25,738 nt of DNA from an uncultured Lachnospiraceae bacterium (lineage in GTDB: Bacteria; Bacillota; Clostridia; Lachnospirales; Lachnospiraceae): the NCBI GenBank assembly GCA_937891165.1, contig CALAEX010000127.1, forward strand, positions 1 to 25,738. The letters are read 5' to 3'. Under the pieces are notes generated by a model that worked only from the letters and a program-made list of their open reading frames with translations, had not been told where the DNA came from and made no database searches. A program made the translations under genes and the position numbers. Positions 14,177-22,906 of the stretch are shown here, piece after piece; the first letter of the stretch is position 1, and every line of letters begins with the position of its first letter.

Positions 14177-15370
14177 TTATTTTTTACGATTATTTTTTTT
14201 GATAAAATCTTCGTATAAAGGAGACATATTTCTTAAATTTGCAACAATTGCCTTTAACTGTTCTATCGTATAATCTAATTCTTCCTTTGTTGTTTCTTCT
14301 GACAACGTAAGTCTTAAAGAACCATGTGCAATTTCATGAGGAAGTCCAATCGCAAGCAATACATGAGATGGGTCTAAAGAACCCGAAGTACAAGCAGAAC
14401 CACTCGAAGCACAGATTCCTTTCATATCCAACATAATCAGCAAGGATTCACCCTCAATAAACTGAAAACTAAAATTTGAATTATTAGGAAGTCTCTTTGT
14501 TCTATGTCCATTTAAACGAGTATAAGGAATTTCTGCTAATACTCTTGTAATTAAATAATCACGCAATTCTCTTTCTTTTTCTTGCTTTGCCCCCATAGTT
14601 TCCATTGCAAGTTCTACTGCTTTACCCAAACCAACAATCCCTGGTACATTTTCTGTTCCTGCACGGCGCTTTCTCTCCTGACCACCGCCATGAATCATCG
14701 AACGAAGTTTTAATCCCTTACGAATATATAAGAAACCAATTCCTTTTGGTCCATTTAATTTATGACCACTTGCACTTAACATATCAATATGTTCTTCTAC
14801 CACATCAATTGGAATCTGTCCAAAAGCCTGTACGGCATCCGTATGGAATAATACACCATGTTCTTTCGCAATCTTTCCAATCTCCTTAATTGGTTGTACT
14901 GTCCCAATTTCATTATTCGCATACATCACAGAAATCAGCACTGTCGTTGGACGAATCGATTCTTTTAATTGCTCTAAATCTACCAAACCATTTTCATCTA
15001 CATCAAGATAAGTTATTTCACATCCCAATTTTTCTAAATATTCACAAGTATGCAAAATGGCATGATGCTCTATTTTTGTTGTAATCAAATGATTACCCTT
15101 TTCTTTATATGCTTCCATCGTTGCTTTTAATGCCCAATTATCTGCTTCTGTACCACCAGCAGTAAAATAAATATCTGCAGTTAGTGCATTTAATGCCTTT
15201 CCAATCGTTTCTCTTGCTTGTGTTACCGCAGCTTTGTTTTGTCCTGCAAACTCATATACACTAGAAGGATTGCCAAATTTCTCTGTAAAATAGGGAAGCA
15301 TTGCCTCCACCACCTCTGGCTTTGTTCGTGTCGTTGCCGCATTATCTAAATAGATAATTTTCTTCTCCAT
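14177..15370 (-). CDS. iscS: Cysteine desulfurase, IscS/NifS type
   Basis: PLP enzyme turning L-cysteine into alanine and an enzyme-bound persulfide for Fe-S clusters and tRNA thiolation. The PLP lysine is Lys204 in SASGHKLNGPKG, and the active-site Cys327 lies in the long loop SSGSACTSG. The N-terminus IYLDNAATTRTKPEV is typical. 397 aa from ATG 15370, with AGAGGA 9 nt before it; the upstream in-frame start at 15403 is unlikely. It lies between iscR and iscU. Confidence 0.97.
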   Translation of the reverse strand: MEKKIIYLDNAATTRTKPEVVEAMLPYFTEKFGNPSSVYEFAGQNKAAVTQARETIGKALNALTADIYFTAGGTEADNWALKATMEAYKEKGNHLITTKIEHHAILHTCEYLEKLGCEITYLDVDENGLVDLEQLKESIRPTTVLISVMYANNEIGTVQPIKEIGKIAKEHGVLFHTDAVQAFGQIPIDVVEEHIDMLSASGHKLNGPKGIGFLYIRKGLKLRSMIHGGGQERKRRAGTENVPGIVGLGKAVELAMETMGAKQEKERELRDYLITRVLAEIPYTRLNGHRTKRLPNNSNFSFQFIEGESLLIMLDMKGICASSGSACTSGSLDPSHVLLAIGLPHEIAHGSLRLTLSEETTKEELDYTIEQLKAIVANLRNMSPLYEDFIKKNNRKK

Positions 15371-15435
15371 CTTAGCATTTCCTCTCTTTCTATATATATA
15401 CATGTGTCTTTACACATTACATTTTTTATTACTTC

Positions 15436-15912
15436 TTAACAACAGTTTTCAGAAACTTCTTTTTCTGAAATTCCTTGTTCCTTCGCAAGATGTTTTACTC
15501 TTTCCTTTTCCACTAATAATTCTGACAAAAAAATAGCATCTACGGTATCGTTGATACTATCAGATATACGCTGCCAAACATATTTTGTGACACAAAAATC
15601 AAAAGAAGCACACTCGGAATCTCCATTTCCTGTAATACAATCGACAGGATTTAATGTTCCTTCCAAAGTTCTTAAAATTTCTCCTACTGAAATTTGTTCT
15701 GGTGCTTTTGCCAATGTATATCCGCCTTGAGCACCTCTTGTACTCTTTACAATCCCCGCTTTTTTCAGCTTCGCTATCAGCTGTTCTAAATAGCTGATGG
15801 AAATATTCTGACGCTCCGCTACTGCTGCCAATGATACTGGTTCTTCTTTTGCATATACTGCTAAATCAATCACTGCTCGTAGTCCATATCTTCCTTTCGT
15901 TGTCAGCTTCAA
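15436..15912 (-). CDS. iscR: Rrf2-family regulator, IscR type
   Basis: DNA-binding repressor that in characterised relatives senses Fe-S status through a bound [2Fe-2S] cluster. The N-terminal winged helix begins MKLTTKGRYGLRAVIDLA, with the recognition helix near ISISYLEQLIAKL and the wing at STRGAQGGYTL. Candidate cluster ligands are Cys92, Cys101 and Cys107 (C-x8-C-x5-C), wider than the C-x5-C-x5-C of E. coli IscR. An extra CC ends the protein. 158 aa. It heads the isc operon behind its own promoter and a palindromic site, so autoregulation is likely (inference). Confidence 0.92.
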   Translation of the reverse strand: MKLTTKGRYGLRAVIDLAVYAKEEPVSLAAVAERQNISISYLEQLIAKLKKAGIVKSTRGAQGGYTLAKAPEQISVGEILRTLEGTLNPVDCITGNGDSECASFDFCVTKYVWQRISDSINDTVDAIFLSELLVEKERVKHLAKEQGISEKEVSENCC

Positions 15913-15948
15913 ACCACCCGCTCCCTTCTTTAATTACATCAAATAAAT

Positions 15949-15980
15949 CCTAGTAAATCATTTCCGACTAAATTACTAGG
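15949..15980. promoter_or_regulatory. Candidate IscR operator
   Basis: An inverted repeat CCTAGTAAAT (15949-15958) / AATTACTAGG (15971-15980), 9 of 10 matching, with a second imperfect dyad CCGACTAAATTACTAGG at 15964-15980. It spans roughly +1 to +30 of the iscR transcript, where a bound Rrf2 protein would block transcription. Confidence 0.5.
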
Positions 15981-15984
15981 TTTA

Positions 15985-16013
15985 ATTCTACTATAATTTT
16001 TTTGTACTGTCAA
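15985..16013 (-). promoter_or_regulatory. Promoter of the isc operon
   Basis: On the minus strand TTGACA (16013-16008), 17-bp spacer, TAGAAT (15990-15985). Expected start near 15978, giving a leader of about 65 nt that holds the candidate operator. Confidence 0.7.
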
Positions 16014-16112
16014 CGATTATTTTTGAATATATTATTTCAACCATTACTATTCAGTCATAGAATAAGCAAAGAATTGTATCGCTAAATCTGGCTGAATTAT
16101 GAAAGGATTTTT

Positions 16113-17399
16113 ATGCTAAAAAGTAACCTTGCGAAAGGCACTCTTATTTTAACCATTGCAGGATTTATTAGTCGTATTCTTGGTTTTTTTTATCGTATTT
16201 GGTTATCTGAACAACTTGGTTCAGAATTACTTGGTATCTATCAAATGATTTTTCCCATTTCTGGTGTCTGTTATACGATTTATGCGTCAGGAATTCAAAC
16301 TGCTATTTCCAAACTGACCGCAGAACGTAAAAGTTCCCTCTCCGTTTTTTTTCATGGCTTGTCCCTTTCCTTATTTTTATCGTTAGTTCTCTCCTTTTGC
16401 CTATACGAAGCTGCTCCTTTTCTTGCTACTCGATTTTTATTTGAAGAACGTACTATTGCACCACTTCGCTTATTAAGTTTTATGTTTCCCTTTGGTGCTA
16501 TTTCTGCTTGTTGTAATGGATACTATTATGGAAAAAGCAATTCTCGCTTTCCTGCCATTTCTCAATTAACAGAGCAACTAATTCGTATTGGCTGTGCCTA
16601 TGCTCTCGCTTTTTTCTTTCAAAGTATTTCTTTTTCTTGTGAACTAGCTGTCCTTGTTTTAGTCATTGGAGAAGCCTTTGCCGCTATTGTTAGCATTATT
16701 TCCTTATTTATTTCCGAATGCCATGGAAAATGGAAGAAAAAACGCCAACTTGTAAAACATAACTTAAAAGATGTTGCCTTTCTTGCTCTACCACTAACCA
16801 CACACCGACTTATCATCAATTTACTACATAGCTTTGAAGCAACACTTGTTCCTTTTACCTTGCAACAATCTGGACTTACAAAAACAGCAGCCCTAAGTTT
16901 TTATGGTATTTTAAACGGTATGGCATTCCCATTTATTTTCTTTCCCACTGCCCTTACTGGCTCTTTATCTGTTCTTTTACTACCTGTAGTTTCTAGAGCA
17001 AATCAAGAAAATAACTCCACTTACCTTTCTAAAGTAATTCGACGTTCTTTGACTTTCAGTGGCATTCTTGGATTTTTTTGCACAGGATTTTTTCTTTTGT
17101 TTGGAGATTTTCTTGGAAACTGGGTATTTCATGAACCTTTAGCTGGAACATACATTACAATTCTTTCTTGGTTATGCCCATTTATGTACCTATCTTCTAC
17201 ACTATCTAGTATTTTAAATGGACTTGGAAAAGTGTATCATACCTTTATTATTTCTATTGTATCCTTATGCTTAAAAATTGGCTGTTTACTACTACTTGTT
17301 CCTAAGTTTGGTATGCCTGCCTACTTTTTTAGTTTATTATCTAGTCAAATCTTTACAACACTAGCAGAAGCTATTGTACTAAGTAAAGTAACCAGTTGA
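16113..17399 (+). CDS. SpoVB/MurJ-like polysaccharide flippase (MOP superfamily)
   Basis: Multi-pass membrane protein of the lipid-linked oligosaccharide flippase group. The start MLKSNLAKGTLILTIAGFISRILGFFYRIWL is typical of SpoVB-type proteins, which act in spore cortex or cell wall precursor export. About 12 hydrophobic segments are visible; 428 aa is shorter than the usual 500-plus, so one or two terminal segments may be missing. AAAGGA lies 6 nt before ATG 16113. No good promoter was found in 16014-16112 (a weak TTTCAA-17-TAGAAT at 16035-16063). It is followed by apbE on the same strand. The substrate is not readable. Confidence 0.85.
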   Translation: MLKSNLAKGTLILTIAGFISRILGFFYRIWLSEQLGSELLGIYQMIFPISGVCYTIYASGIQTAISKLTAERKSSLSVFFHGLSLSLFLSLVLSFCLYEAAPFLATRFLFEERTIAPLRLLSFMFPFGAISACCNGYYYGKSNSRFPAISQLTEQLIRIGCAYALAFFFQSISFSCELAVLVLVIGEAFAAIVSIISLFISECHGKWKKKRQLVKHNLKDVAFLALPLTTHRLIINLLHSFEATLVPFTLQQSGLTKTAALSFYGILNGMAFPFIFFPTALTGSLSVLLLPVVSRANQENNSTYLSKVIRRSLTFSGILGFFCTGFFLLFGDFLGNWVFHEPLAGTYITILSWLCPFMYLSSTLSSILNGLGKVYHTFIISIVSLCLKIGCLLLLVPKFGMPAYFFSLLSSQIFTTLAEAIVLSKVTS

Positions 17400-17466
17400 C
17401 AGAGCAAAGAGAAAGCTTTAAAATTCAGAGTAACAACACGCACGATTGTGCAGAAAAGAGGTTACT

Positions 17467-18564
17467 TTGAAACACTTATTAAAATATCTTTTTACATTTT
17501 CTATTTTATTTTTACTAACTGGTTGTAACTTTCCAAAAACACAAGACTCACAACCAACTCCTACAACTCTTCCAAATATAGAAAAAACTTCCTATTTAGT
17601 AATTCCTTTAACAACAGGAGAAGTATCACCCATTTCTGCCTGTAGTTATGACTTATTGCATACGGTAACTAGTATTCAGATTTTCGATTCTACGGATTAT
17701 ACTATTTTAAATGAATGCTTTGCAGTGATAGACTACTACGAAAAATTATTCAGCCGTACCATGACAAATTCTGAAGTATATAATATCAATCGTAGCAATA
17801 AAACAGAATTTACTATCTCTGAGGAATTAAAAGAAATTTTAGAAATTTCACTCACTTATGCAGAATTAACAAATGGTGCTCTAGATATTAGTATTGCACC
17901 CCTTTCTTCCCTTTGGGACTTTTCCTCTTTAGAACACAAAACAGCACCTCCAACAAAAGAAGAAATAGAACAAGCTCTTTCATTTGTAAATTATGCGGAT
18001 ATTTCTTTAAAAGACAATCAACTCTCCTTTGCAAAACAAGGAATGCAATTAGAACTTGGAGCAGTCGCAAAGGGATACATTGCAGACAAAGTAAAAGAAT
18101 TTCTTTTATCCAAAGGAGTAGAAAGTGCTATTATCAACTTAGGGGGAAATATTTTATTAGTTGGAGAAAAACCTGATGGGTCTGCCTTTAACGTTGGCAT
18201 TCAAAAACCATTTGAAGATAGAGATGCTGTTGTAGTGGCTATTTGTGAATTAAGAGATATGTCTATGGTATCCTCAGGTATTTATGAACGATACTTTTAT
18301 GACGAAAATGGAAACTTTTATCATCATATTTTAGATTCTAAAACAGGATATCCATGTAATACAGAATTATTGCAGGTAACTATCATTAGTAAAGATTCCG
18401 CTACAGGAGATGCCCTCAGTACCGCTTGCTTTGCCCTAGGACTAGAAAAAGGATTAAAACTCATTAACTCAATAGAAGATGTGTATGCTACCTTTATCGG
18501 AACAGATGGCACACTTTATTTTTCGGAAGGATTTATGGAAGAAATCCCCACAAGAACAGAATAA
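17467..18564 (+). CDS. apbE: FAD:protein FMN transferase, lipoprotein
   Basis: ApbE links FMN covalently to Thr/Ser of extracytoplasmic flavoproteins such as Rnf/Nqr subunits, using FAD and Mg2+. Signal peptide with lipobox LLTGC, so anchored on the outer face of the membrane. Family motifs: GALDISIAPLSSLWDF, LELGAVAKGYIADKV, INLGGNILLVG, and HHILDSKTGYP near the metal site. Start is a TTG at 17467 preceded by GAGG with 5-nt spacing; no ATG gives a complete signal peptide. 365 aa. It ends before a bidirectional terminator shared with xpt. Confidence 0.93.
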   Translation: MKHLLKYLFTFSILFLLTGCNFPKTQDSQPTPTTLPNIEKTSYLVIPLTTGEVSPISACSYDLLHTVTSIQIFDSTDYTILNECFAVIDYYEKLFSRTMTNSEVYNINRSNKTEFTISEELKEILEISLTYAELTNGALDISIAPLSSLWDFSSLEHKTAPPTKEEIEQALSFVNYADISLKDNQLSFAKQGMQLELGAVAKGYIADKVKEFLLSKGVESAIINLGGNILLVGEKPDGSAFNVGIQKPFEDRDAVVVAICELRDMSMVSSGIYERYFYDENGNFYHHILDSKTGYPCNTELLQVTIISKDSATGDALSTACFALGLEKGLKLINSIEDVYATFIGTDGTLYFSEGFMEEIPTRTE

Positions 18565-18594
18565 TAACAAAAAAATAATTTGCTACAATAGACA

Positions 18595-18619
18595 AAGGGG
18601 CTGTTCTGAACAGCCCCTT
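18595..18619. terminator. Hairpin between convergent apbE and xpt
   Basis: Perfect 11-bp stem AAGGGGCTGTT / AACAGCCCCTT with a 3-nt loop, between two converging operons. There is no real U-run on either side, so termination strength is uncertain. Confidence 0.65.
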
Positions 18620-18636
18620 AATTATCGCTTCATATC

Positions 18637-19218
18637 TTACTGTTGTCTAAAAGTAATTTCTCCAGTTTCCCACTTCATATCTTCTATAATTGCAAGAGAT
18701 TCTAACTGAAAACCTAAATTACGAATGATTCTTCCACCTGACTGAAATCCTTTTTCTATTGCAATACCGATACCTTCTACCGTAGCACCAGAAGACCGTA
18801 CAATCTGAATCAACCCCTGAAGGGCACAGCCATTCGCAAGGAAATCATCAATAATCAACACTTTATCTTCTTTATTCAGAAACTTCTTTGCAACAATAAT
18901 CTGATTTTTATTTTTGTGGGTAAAAGATTCTACTTCTGCTGTATACATTTCCCCTTCAATATTGATACTTTTTGACTTCTTCGCAAACACTACAGGAACT
19001 CCAAAATGCTGTGCTACAATACATGCAATCCCGATACCCGATGCTTCAATCGTTAGTATTTTATTGATATTCTTTCCTTCGAAACGTTTCTTCCATTCTT
19101 CACCCATCTCATTGAATAATGCAATATCCATTTGATGATTTAAAAAACTATCTACCTTTAATACGTTTCCTTCTTTTACAATTCCATCTTTTAAAATTTT
19201 TTCTTCTAAAAAGTTCAT
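18637..19218 (-). CDS. xpt: Xanthine phosphoribosyltransferase
   Basis: Converts xanthine and PRPP to XMP for purine salvage in the cytoplasm. The PRPP-binding motif KVLIIDDFLANGCA is at about 119-132; the N-terminus MNFLEEKILKDGIV and tail GEITFRQQ match the Xpt family, and 193 aa is the usual length. Commonly xpt stands behind a guanine riboswitch with pbuX; here it is the last gene of the molybdenum hydroxylase operon, 21 bp after the Mo subunit, and no purine riboswitch is seen. Confidence 0.96.
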   Translation of the reverse strand: MNFLEEKILKDGIVKEGNVLKVDSFLNHQMDIALFNEMGEEWKKRFEGKNINKILTIEASGIGIACIVAQHFGVPVVFAKKSKSINIEGEMYTAEVESFTHKNKNQIIVAKKFLNKEDKVLIIDDFLANGCALQGLIQIVRSSGATVEGIGIAIEKGFQSGGRIIRNLGFQLESLAIIEDMKWETGEITFRQQ

Positions 19219-19239
19219 TTTACTTCTATCCTTCTTTAT

Positions 19240-21534
19240 TTATTCTTCTATCATCGACATTACAATTTTTTCTGGTGTAATCGGAAGTTCTCTATGCCAC
19301 ACTCCTGTTGCACGATAAATTGCATGAGCAATCGCTGGTGCTGGTGTATTGATTACAATTTCACCGATAGATTTCGCACCAAATGGTCCTGTTGGTTCAT
19401 AACTATGTTCAAATTCTACTTTTAATTTTCCCATATCCAATCTAGTAGGAATCTTATATTGCATAAAGGATGACTCTATCGGTTTTCCATGACTATCATA
19501 AGTTACATTTTCCATCAGTGTATGCCCAATTCCTTGCACAATACCACCTTCTGTTTGAATACGAGCCAATGCTGGATTGATTGGAATACCACAATCTACA
19601 ACTGCCATATAGTCTACTATTTCTACTTTTCCAGTTAATTTATCCAACTCAATTTCAACCATACCTACCATATAAGGTGGTGGTGAAACTGGAGAAGAAT
19701 GGGTTGCCGATGCTTGGGCACTCTTCGTATTAAATACCTGTGTCTTATAGGCAATATCTGTTAATGAAACACTCTCTTGGGTTGCAATTTTACGCACACA
19801 TCCTTTTTCAAAAACAACTTCTTCTTCCGAACATTTTAACATATCAGAGGCAATGGAGCAAATCTTTTTCTTTAAATCAGTACAAGCTTTTTCTACGGCT
19901 TTTCCTGTAATATATGTAGTCGAAGACGCATAAGAACCAGAATCATACGGAGATACGTCGGTATCTGCTCCAAATACCGCTACATCTTCTACATTACAAT
20001 CCATACATTCTGCTACCATTTGAGCAAGAATCGTATCACAACCCGTTCCCATATCTGCTGCACCAATAATAAGATTATAAGTACCATCTTCACTGAGCTT
20101 TACTGTTGCTGAGCCAACGTCTACATTGGAAATACAAGAACCTTGCATACCCATAGCCACGCCAGCCGTACGCACTTTCCCATTTCCCATATCTCGTACA
20201 GGATATTTCTTATCCCAATCAAACATTTGACGGCAGTGTTCCATACAACGGTCTAATGCACAAGCATTTGCAACTTCATTATAATAAGCAGGCATCACCA
20301 TACCTTCTTTTACCATGTTCTTATCGCGAATTACCGTAGGGTCCATACCAAGTTGTTCTGCTAATTCACTTACAATAGATTCCAATGCAAAAATCCCTTG
20401 GGTCGCTCCATATCCACGATATGCTCCCGCCGCTTGATGATTCGTATAAACAACATCATAGCTAAAACGGAATGCTTCCATTCCACCCGTATACATTGGA
20501 AGCGATTTATGCCCAGATAAACCTACAGTTGTAGGACCATGTTCTCCATACGCTCCTGTATTAGAAAGTGTATATAAATCCAATGCACGAATTCTTCCTT
20601 CTTTCGTTGCACCTAATCGAATACGAATTTCCATCTCATGTCGAGGAGAACCCGCAATCTGAGATTCTTCTCTTGTATAAGTAATACTCGCTGCTCTACC
20701 AGTTTTCATCGTGACAAACGCTGGATAAACTTCACAAACTGCGGTCTGTTTTGCACCAAATCCACCACCAATACGTGGTTTTTCTACTCGAATTTGGCTC
20801 TTTGGAATACCTAATGCACGAGAAAGAATACGTCTTGTATGGAAAACAATCTGTGTAGAAGAAATTACATGCAATCTACCATATCGGTCAAAACTCGTAT
20901 AACAAGTAAAGGGTTCCATCATCGCCTGATTAAACGCTTTTGTATGATACGTTCTATCTAAAACCACTTCACACTCAGCCAAAATGCCATCTACATCGCC
21001 ATGTTCATCACACGCATTGGCTACCATATTTCGTTTTGCATCACCACCTACTTCACATGGTGGAAACCAATCTTCTTCTGGATGTACTAATACAGGATTA
21101 TCTTTTGCCGTACGAAAATCTAAAACTGCTTCTAACACATTATATTTTACTTTCATCAGTTTCATCGCTTTTATTGCAGCTGTTTCTGTTTCTGCTGCGA
21201 TAATTGCTACAGCATCTCCTGCAAAACGCACATGACGGTCTAAAATCAATCTGTCATATGGAGAAGGTTCTGGATACGTCTGACCTGCAATCGCAAAACG
21301 TGTCGTTGGTACATCCTCCCATGTATAAATATCTACTACTCCTGGCACTAACTTAGCTGCTTTTGTATTGATAGACTCTACTATTGCATTTGCATGAGGA
21401 CTACGAAGAACCTTTACCACCAATGCATCTTTTGGTCTTACATCATTTGTATATACTGGTTTTCCTAATAACAACTGCATAGCGTCTTTTTTACGAACAG
21501 ACTTATGAATTGCATTATATTCTTTATGTTCCAT
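19240..21534 (-). CDS. xdhA: Xanthine dehydrogenase-family molybdenum-binding subunit
   Basis: Large catalytic subunit of a molybdenum hydroxylase binding molybdopterin. 764 aa. Visible motifs: MMEPF with Glu207, IGGGFGAKQ at 255-263 (Mo cofactor site), AGAYRGYGATQG with Arg373, and GPFGAKSIGE with the likely catalytic base Glu725. The Fe-S and FAD subunits are separate genes just upstream, as is usual in Clostridia. With xpt cotranscribed, xanthine or another purine is the likely substrate, but related enzymes hydroxylate nicotinate or aldehydes, so specificity is inferred. Start ATG 21534 is 10 bp after the Fe-S subunit stop. Confidence 0.93.
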   Translation of the reverse strand: MEHKEYNAIHKSVRKKDAMQLLLGKPVYTNDVRPKDALVVKVLRSPHANAIVESINTKAAKLVPGVVDIYTWEDVPTTRFAIAGQTYPEPSPYDRLILDRHVRFAGDAVAIIAAETETAAIKAMKLMKVKYNVLEAVLDFRTAKDNPVLVHPEEDWFPPCEVGGDAKRNMVANACDEHGDVDGILAECEVVLDRTYHTKAFNQAMMEPFTCYTSFDRYGRLHVISSTQIVFHTRRILSRALGIPKSQIRVEKPRIGGGFGAKQTAVCEVYPAFVTMKTGRAASITYTREESQIAGSPRHEMEIRIRLGATKEGRIRALDLYTLSNTGAYGEHGPTTVGLSGHKSLPMYTGGMEAFRFSYDVVYTNHQAAGAYRGYGATQGIFALESIVSELAEQLGMDPTVIRDKNMVKEGMVMPAYYNEVANACALDRCMEHCRQMFDWDKKYPVRDMGNGKVRTAGVAMGMQGSCISNVDVGSATVKLSEDGTYNLIIGAADMGTGCDTILAQMVAECMDCNVEDVAVFGADTDVSPYDSGSYASSTTYITGKAVEKACTDLKKKICSIASDMLKCSEEEVVFEKGCVRKIATQESVSLTDIAYKTQVFNTKSAQASATHSSPVSPPPYMVGMVEIELDKLTGKVEIVDYMAVVDCGIPINPALARIQTEGGIVQGIGHTLMENVTYDSHGKPIESSFMQYKIPTRLDMGKLKVEFEHSYEPTGPFGAKSIGEIVINTPAPAIAHAIYRATGVWHRELPITPEKIVMSMIEE

Positions 21535-21544
21535 AGATGCCTCC

Positions 21545-22000
21545 TTACTTTTTACGTGAATCTAAAAATGCTCGAATACCACGAAGTTGTCCATCATATC
21601 CTGAACAACGACATAAATTCCCTGCTAAATATGCTCGAATCTCATCATCGGTCGGATTTGCATTCTCACGAAATAAAGCAATCGCATTCATTACAAATCC
21701 TGGATTACAAAATCCACACTGGTCTGCACCTTGGTCTGCAATAAATCCTACAAACTCAGAAGCCTCTTCTTGCAAACCTTCCAACGTATAAATTTCATGT
21801 CCATCGACACGAACTGCTAACATAGAACAAGATAAAATCGGCTTTCCATCTAATAACACGGTACACAATCCACAGTTCGATGTATCGCAACCACACTTTA
21901 CACTAAAACACCCTTTTTCACGAAGAAAATCCAAAAGCACGGTATCTGACTCAACATGTCCAGTTACTACTTTTCCATTTAGCTTTAACTTAATTTCCAT
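21545..22000 (-). CDS. xdhC: Xanthine dehydrogenase-family [2Fe-2S] subunit
   Basis: Small electron-transfer subunit with two [2Fe-2S] clusters that carry electrons from the Mo site to FAD. Plant-type cluster ligands: Cys38, 43, 46 and 58 (CGCDTSNCGLC...SC). Second cluster: Cys95, 98, 130 and 132 (CGFC and CRCSG). 151 aa from ATG 22000, placed 8 nt after GGAGG; TTG 22006 is an alternative. It overlaps the end of the FAD-subunit gene by 11 bp, suggesting coupled translation. Gene letters vary between species. Confidence 0.94.
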   Translation of the reverse strand: MEIKLKLNGKVVTGHVESDTVLLDFLREKGCFSVKCGCDTSNCGLCTVLLDGKPILSCSMLAVRVDGHEIYTLEGLQEEASEFVGFIADQGADQCGFCNPGFVMNAIALFRENANPTDDEIRAYLAGNLCRCSGYDGQLRGIRAFLDSRKK

Positions 22001-22790
22001 CGCCAATTCCTCCTAATTGAAATAATCCTCGTTGTACAAGAACTTTGATTAAATGTGTACGATATTCTTTGCTACCACGCACATTGCTCTGTGTCTCTAC
22101 ATTCTTAGCTACATCTTCTGCAAAAAGCTTGATTGCTTCTTCTGTCACACCATGTAATAAACTACTTTCTTCATTATAGTAAACAACTGCTTTTGATGGT
22201 CTTGCTCCAATTACTGCTTTATACACACCATTCATGTTAGAAACAGCACAAGTTAATACTGGAAAATCTGTACTTTGGTTTCGCATTGCAGAATAAACAA
22301 CACTTCCAGATACCTTTTTCACAATCAATCGAACAAGCACATCATTATCCGCTTTCCTCTTTGCAAATTCTTCTAACGATACAATTCCACCTTTATACAA
22401 TTCTACATAAGTATCCAAAGCCAAAAATACGGTCAACACATCAGAAAACCCAAATCTTCCCCAAATACTTCCTCCTATAGTTGCCATATTTCTAAATTGA
22501 ACACCAACAATATCCTTTACTGCATCCTTTACCGCATTGTTTGTATATTGATTCAATCCATCATGCATTTCTAAAGCACGCAAAGAAGCCATTGCACCAA
22601 TCGAAAATTCAGTTTCTGTTTCTTCGATAAAATCAAGACCTAGTTCAGATAAATCGATTGCCGTATTCACCATGCCACTACTCAAACGCATCCAAAGCAT
22701 TCCGCCCAAAATACGATTTCTTTTATTTTGATTCAATTGCCATGCTTCTTCTAAACTTTTTACACGAACATATTCTTTTATCGTTATCAT
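21990..22790 (-). CDS. xdhB: Xanthine dehydrogenase-family FAD-binding subunit
   Basis: FAD subunit that passes electrons to the final acceptor. Family motifs: ILGGMLWMRL (in place of the usual GGTdl), FRNMATIGGSIWGRFGFSD for FAD contacts, and AMRNQSTDFPVLTCA in the C-terminal part. 266 aa, a little short for the type. First gene of the operon. ATG 22790 has AAAGGAG 9 nt upstream, while the longer reading from 22814 has no ribosome binding site. Confidence 0.9.
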   Translation of the reverse strand: MITIKEYVRVKSLEEAWQLNQNKRNRILGGMLWMRLSSGMVNTAIDLSELGLDFIEETETEFSIGAMASLRALEMHDGLNQYTNNAVKDAVKDIVGVQFRNMATIGGSIWGRFGFSDVLTVFLALDTYVELYKGGIVSLEEFAKRKADNDVLVRLIVKKVSGSVVYSAMRNQSTDFPVLTCAVSNMNGVYKAVIGARPSKAVVYYNEESSLLHGVTEEAIKLFAEDVAKNVETQSNVRGSKEYRTHLIKVLVQRGLFQLGGIGDGN

Positions 22791-22824
22791 AAGCAAATTC
22801 TCCTTTACCAACATTATATTATAA

Positions 22825-22853
22825 ATAATACCATTTTTTCTTGCATTATGAAA
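22825..22853 (-). promoter_or_regulatory. Probable promoter of the xdh-xpt operon
   Basis: On the minus strand TTTCAT (22853-22848), 17-bp spacer, TATTAT (22830-22825), giving a leader of about 28 nt. Overlaps the plus-strand promoter at 22841-22869. Confidence 0.45.
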
Positions 22854-22869
22854 GATAAATTGTTATAAT
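22841..22869 (+). promoter_or_regulatory. Promoter of the ABC importer operon
   Basis: TTGCAT (22841-22846), 17-bp spacer, TATAAT (22864-22869); start near 22876, then GAGGTG and ATG 22907. Confidence 0.6.
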
Positions 22870-22906
22870 ACCGTTATATTTTCAAAACTACAACGAGGTG
22901 ATGCTT

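Noticed and set aside
18637..19240. Purine riboswitch ahead of xpt
   Set aside because: Only 21 bp separate xpt from the upstream gene, leaving no room for the aptamer.
20940..21235. Plus-strand open frames inside the molybdenum subunit gene
   Set aside because: Shadows of the xdhA coding strand with no ribosome binding site.
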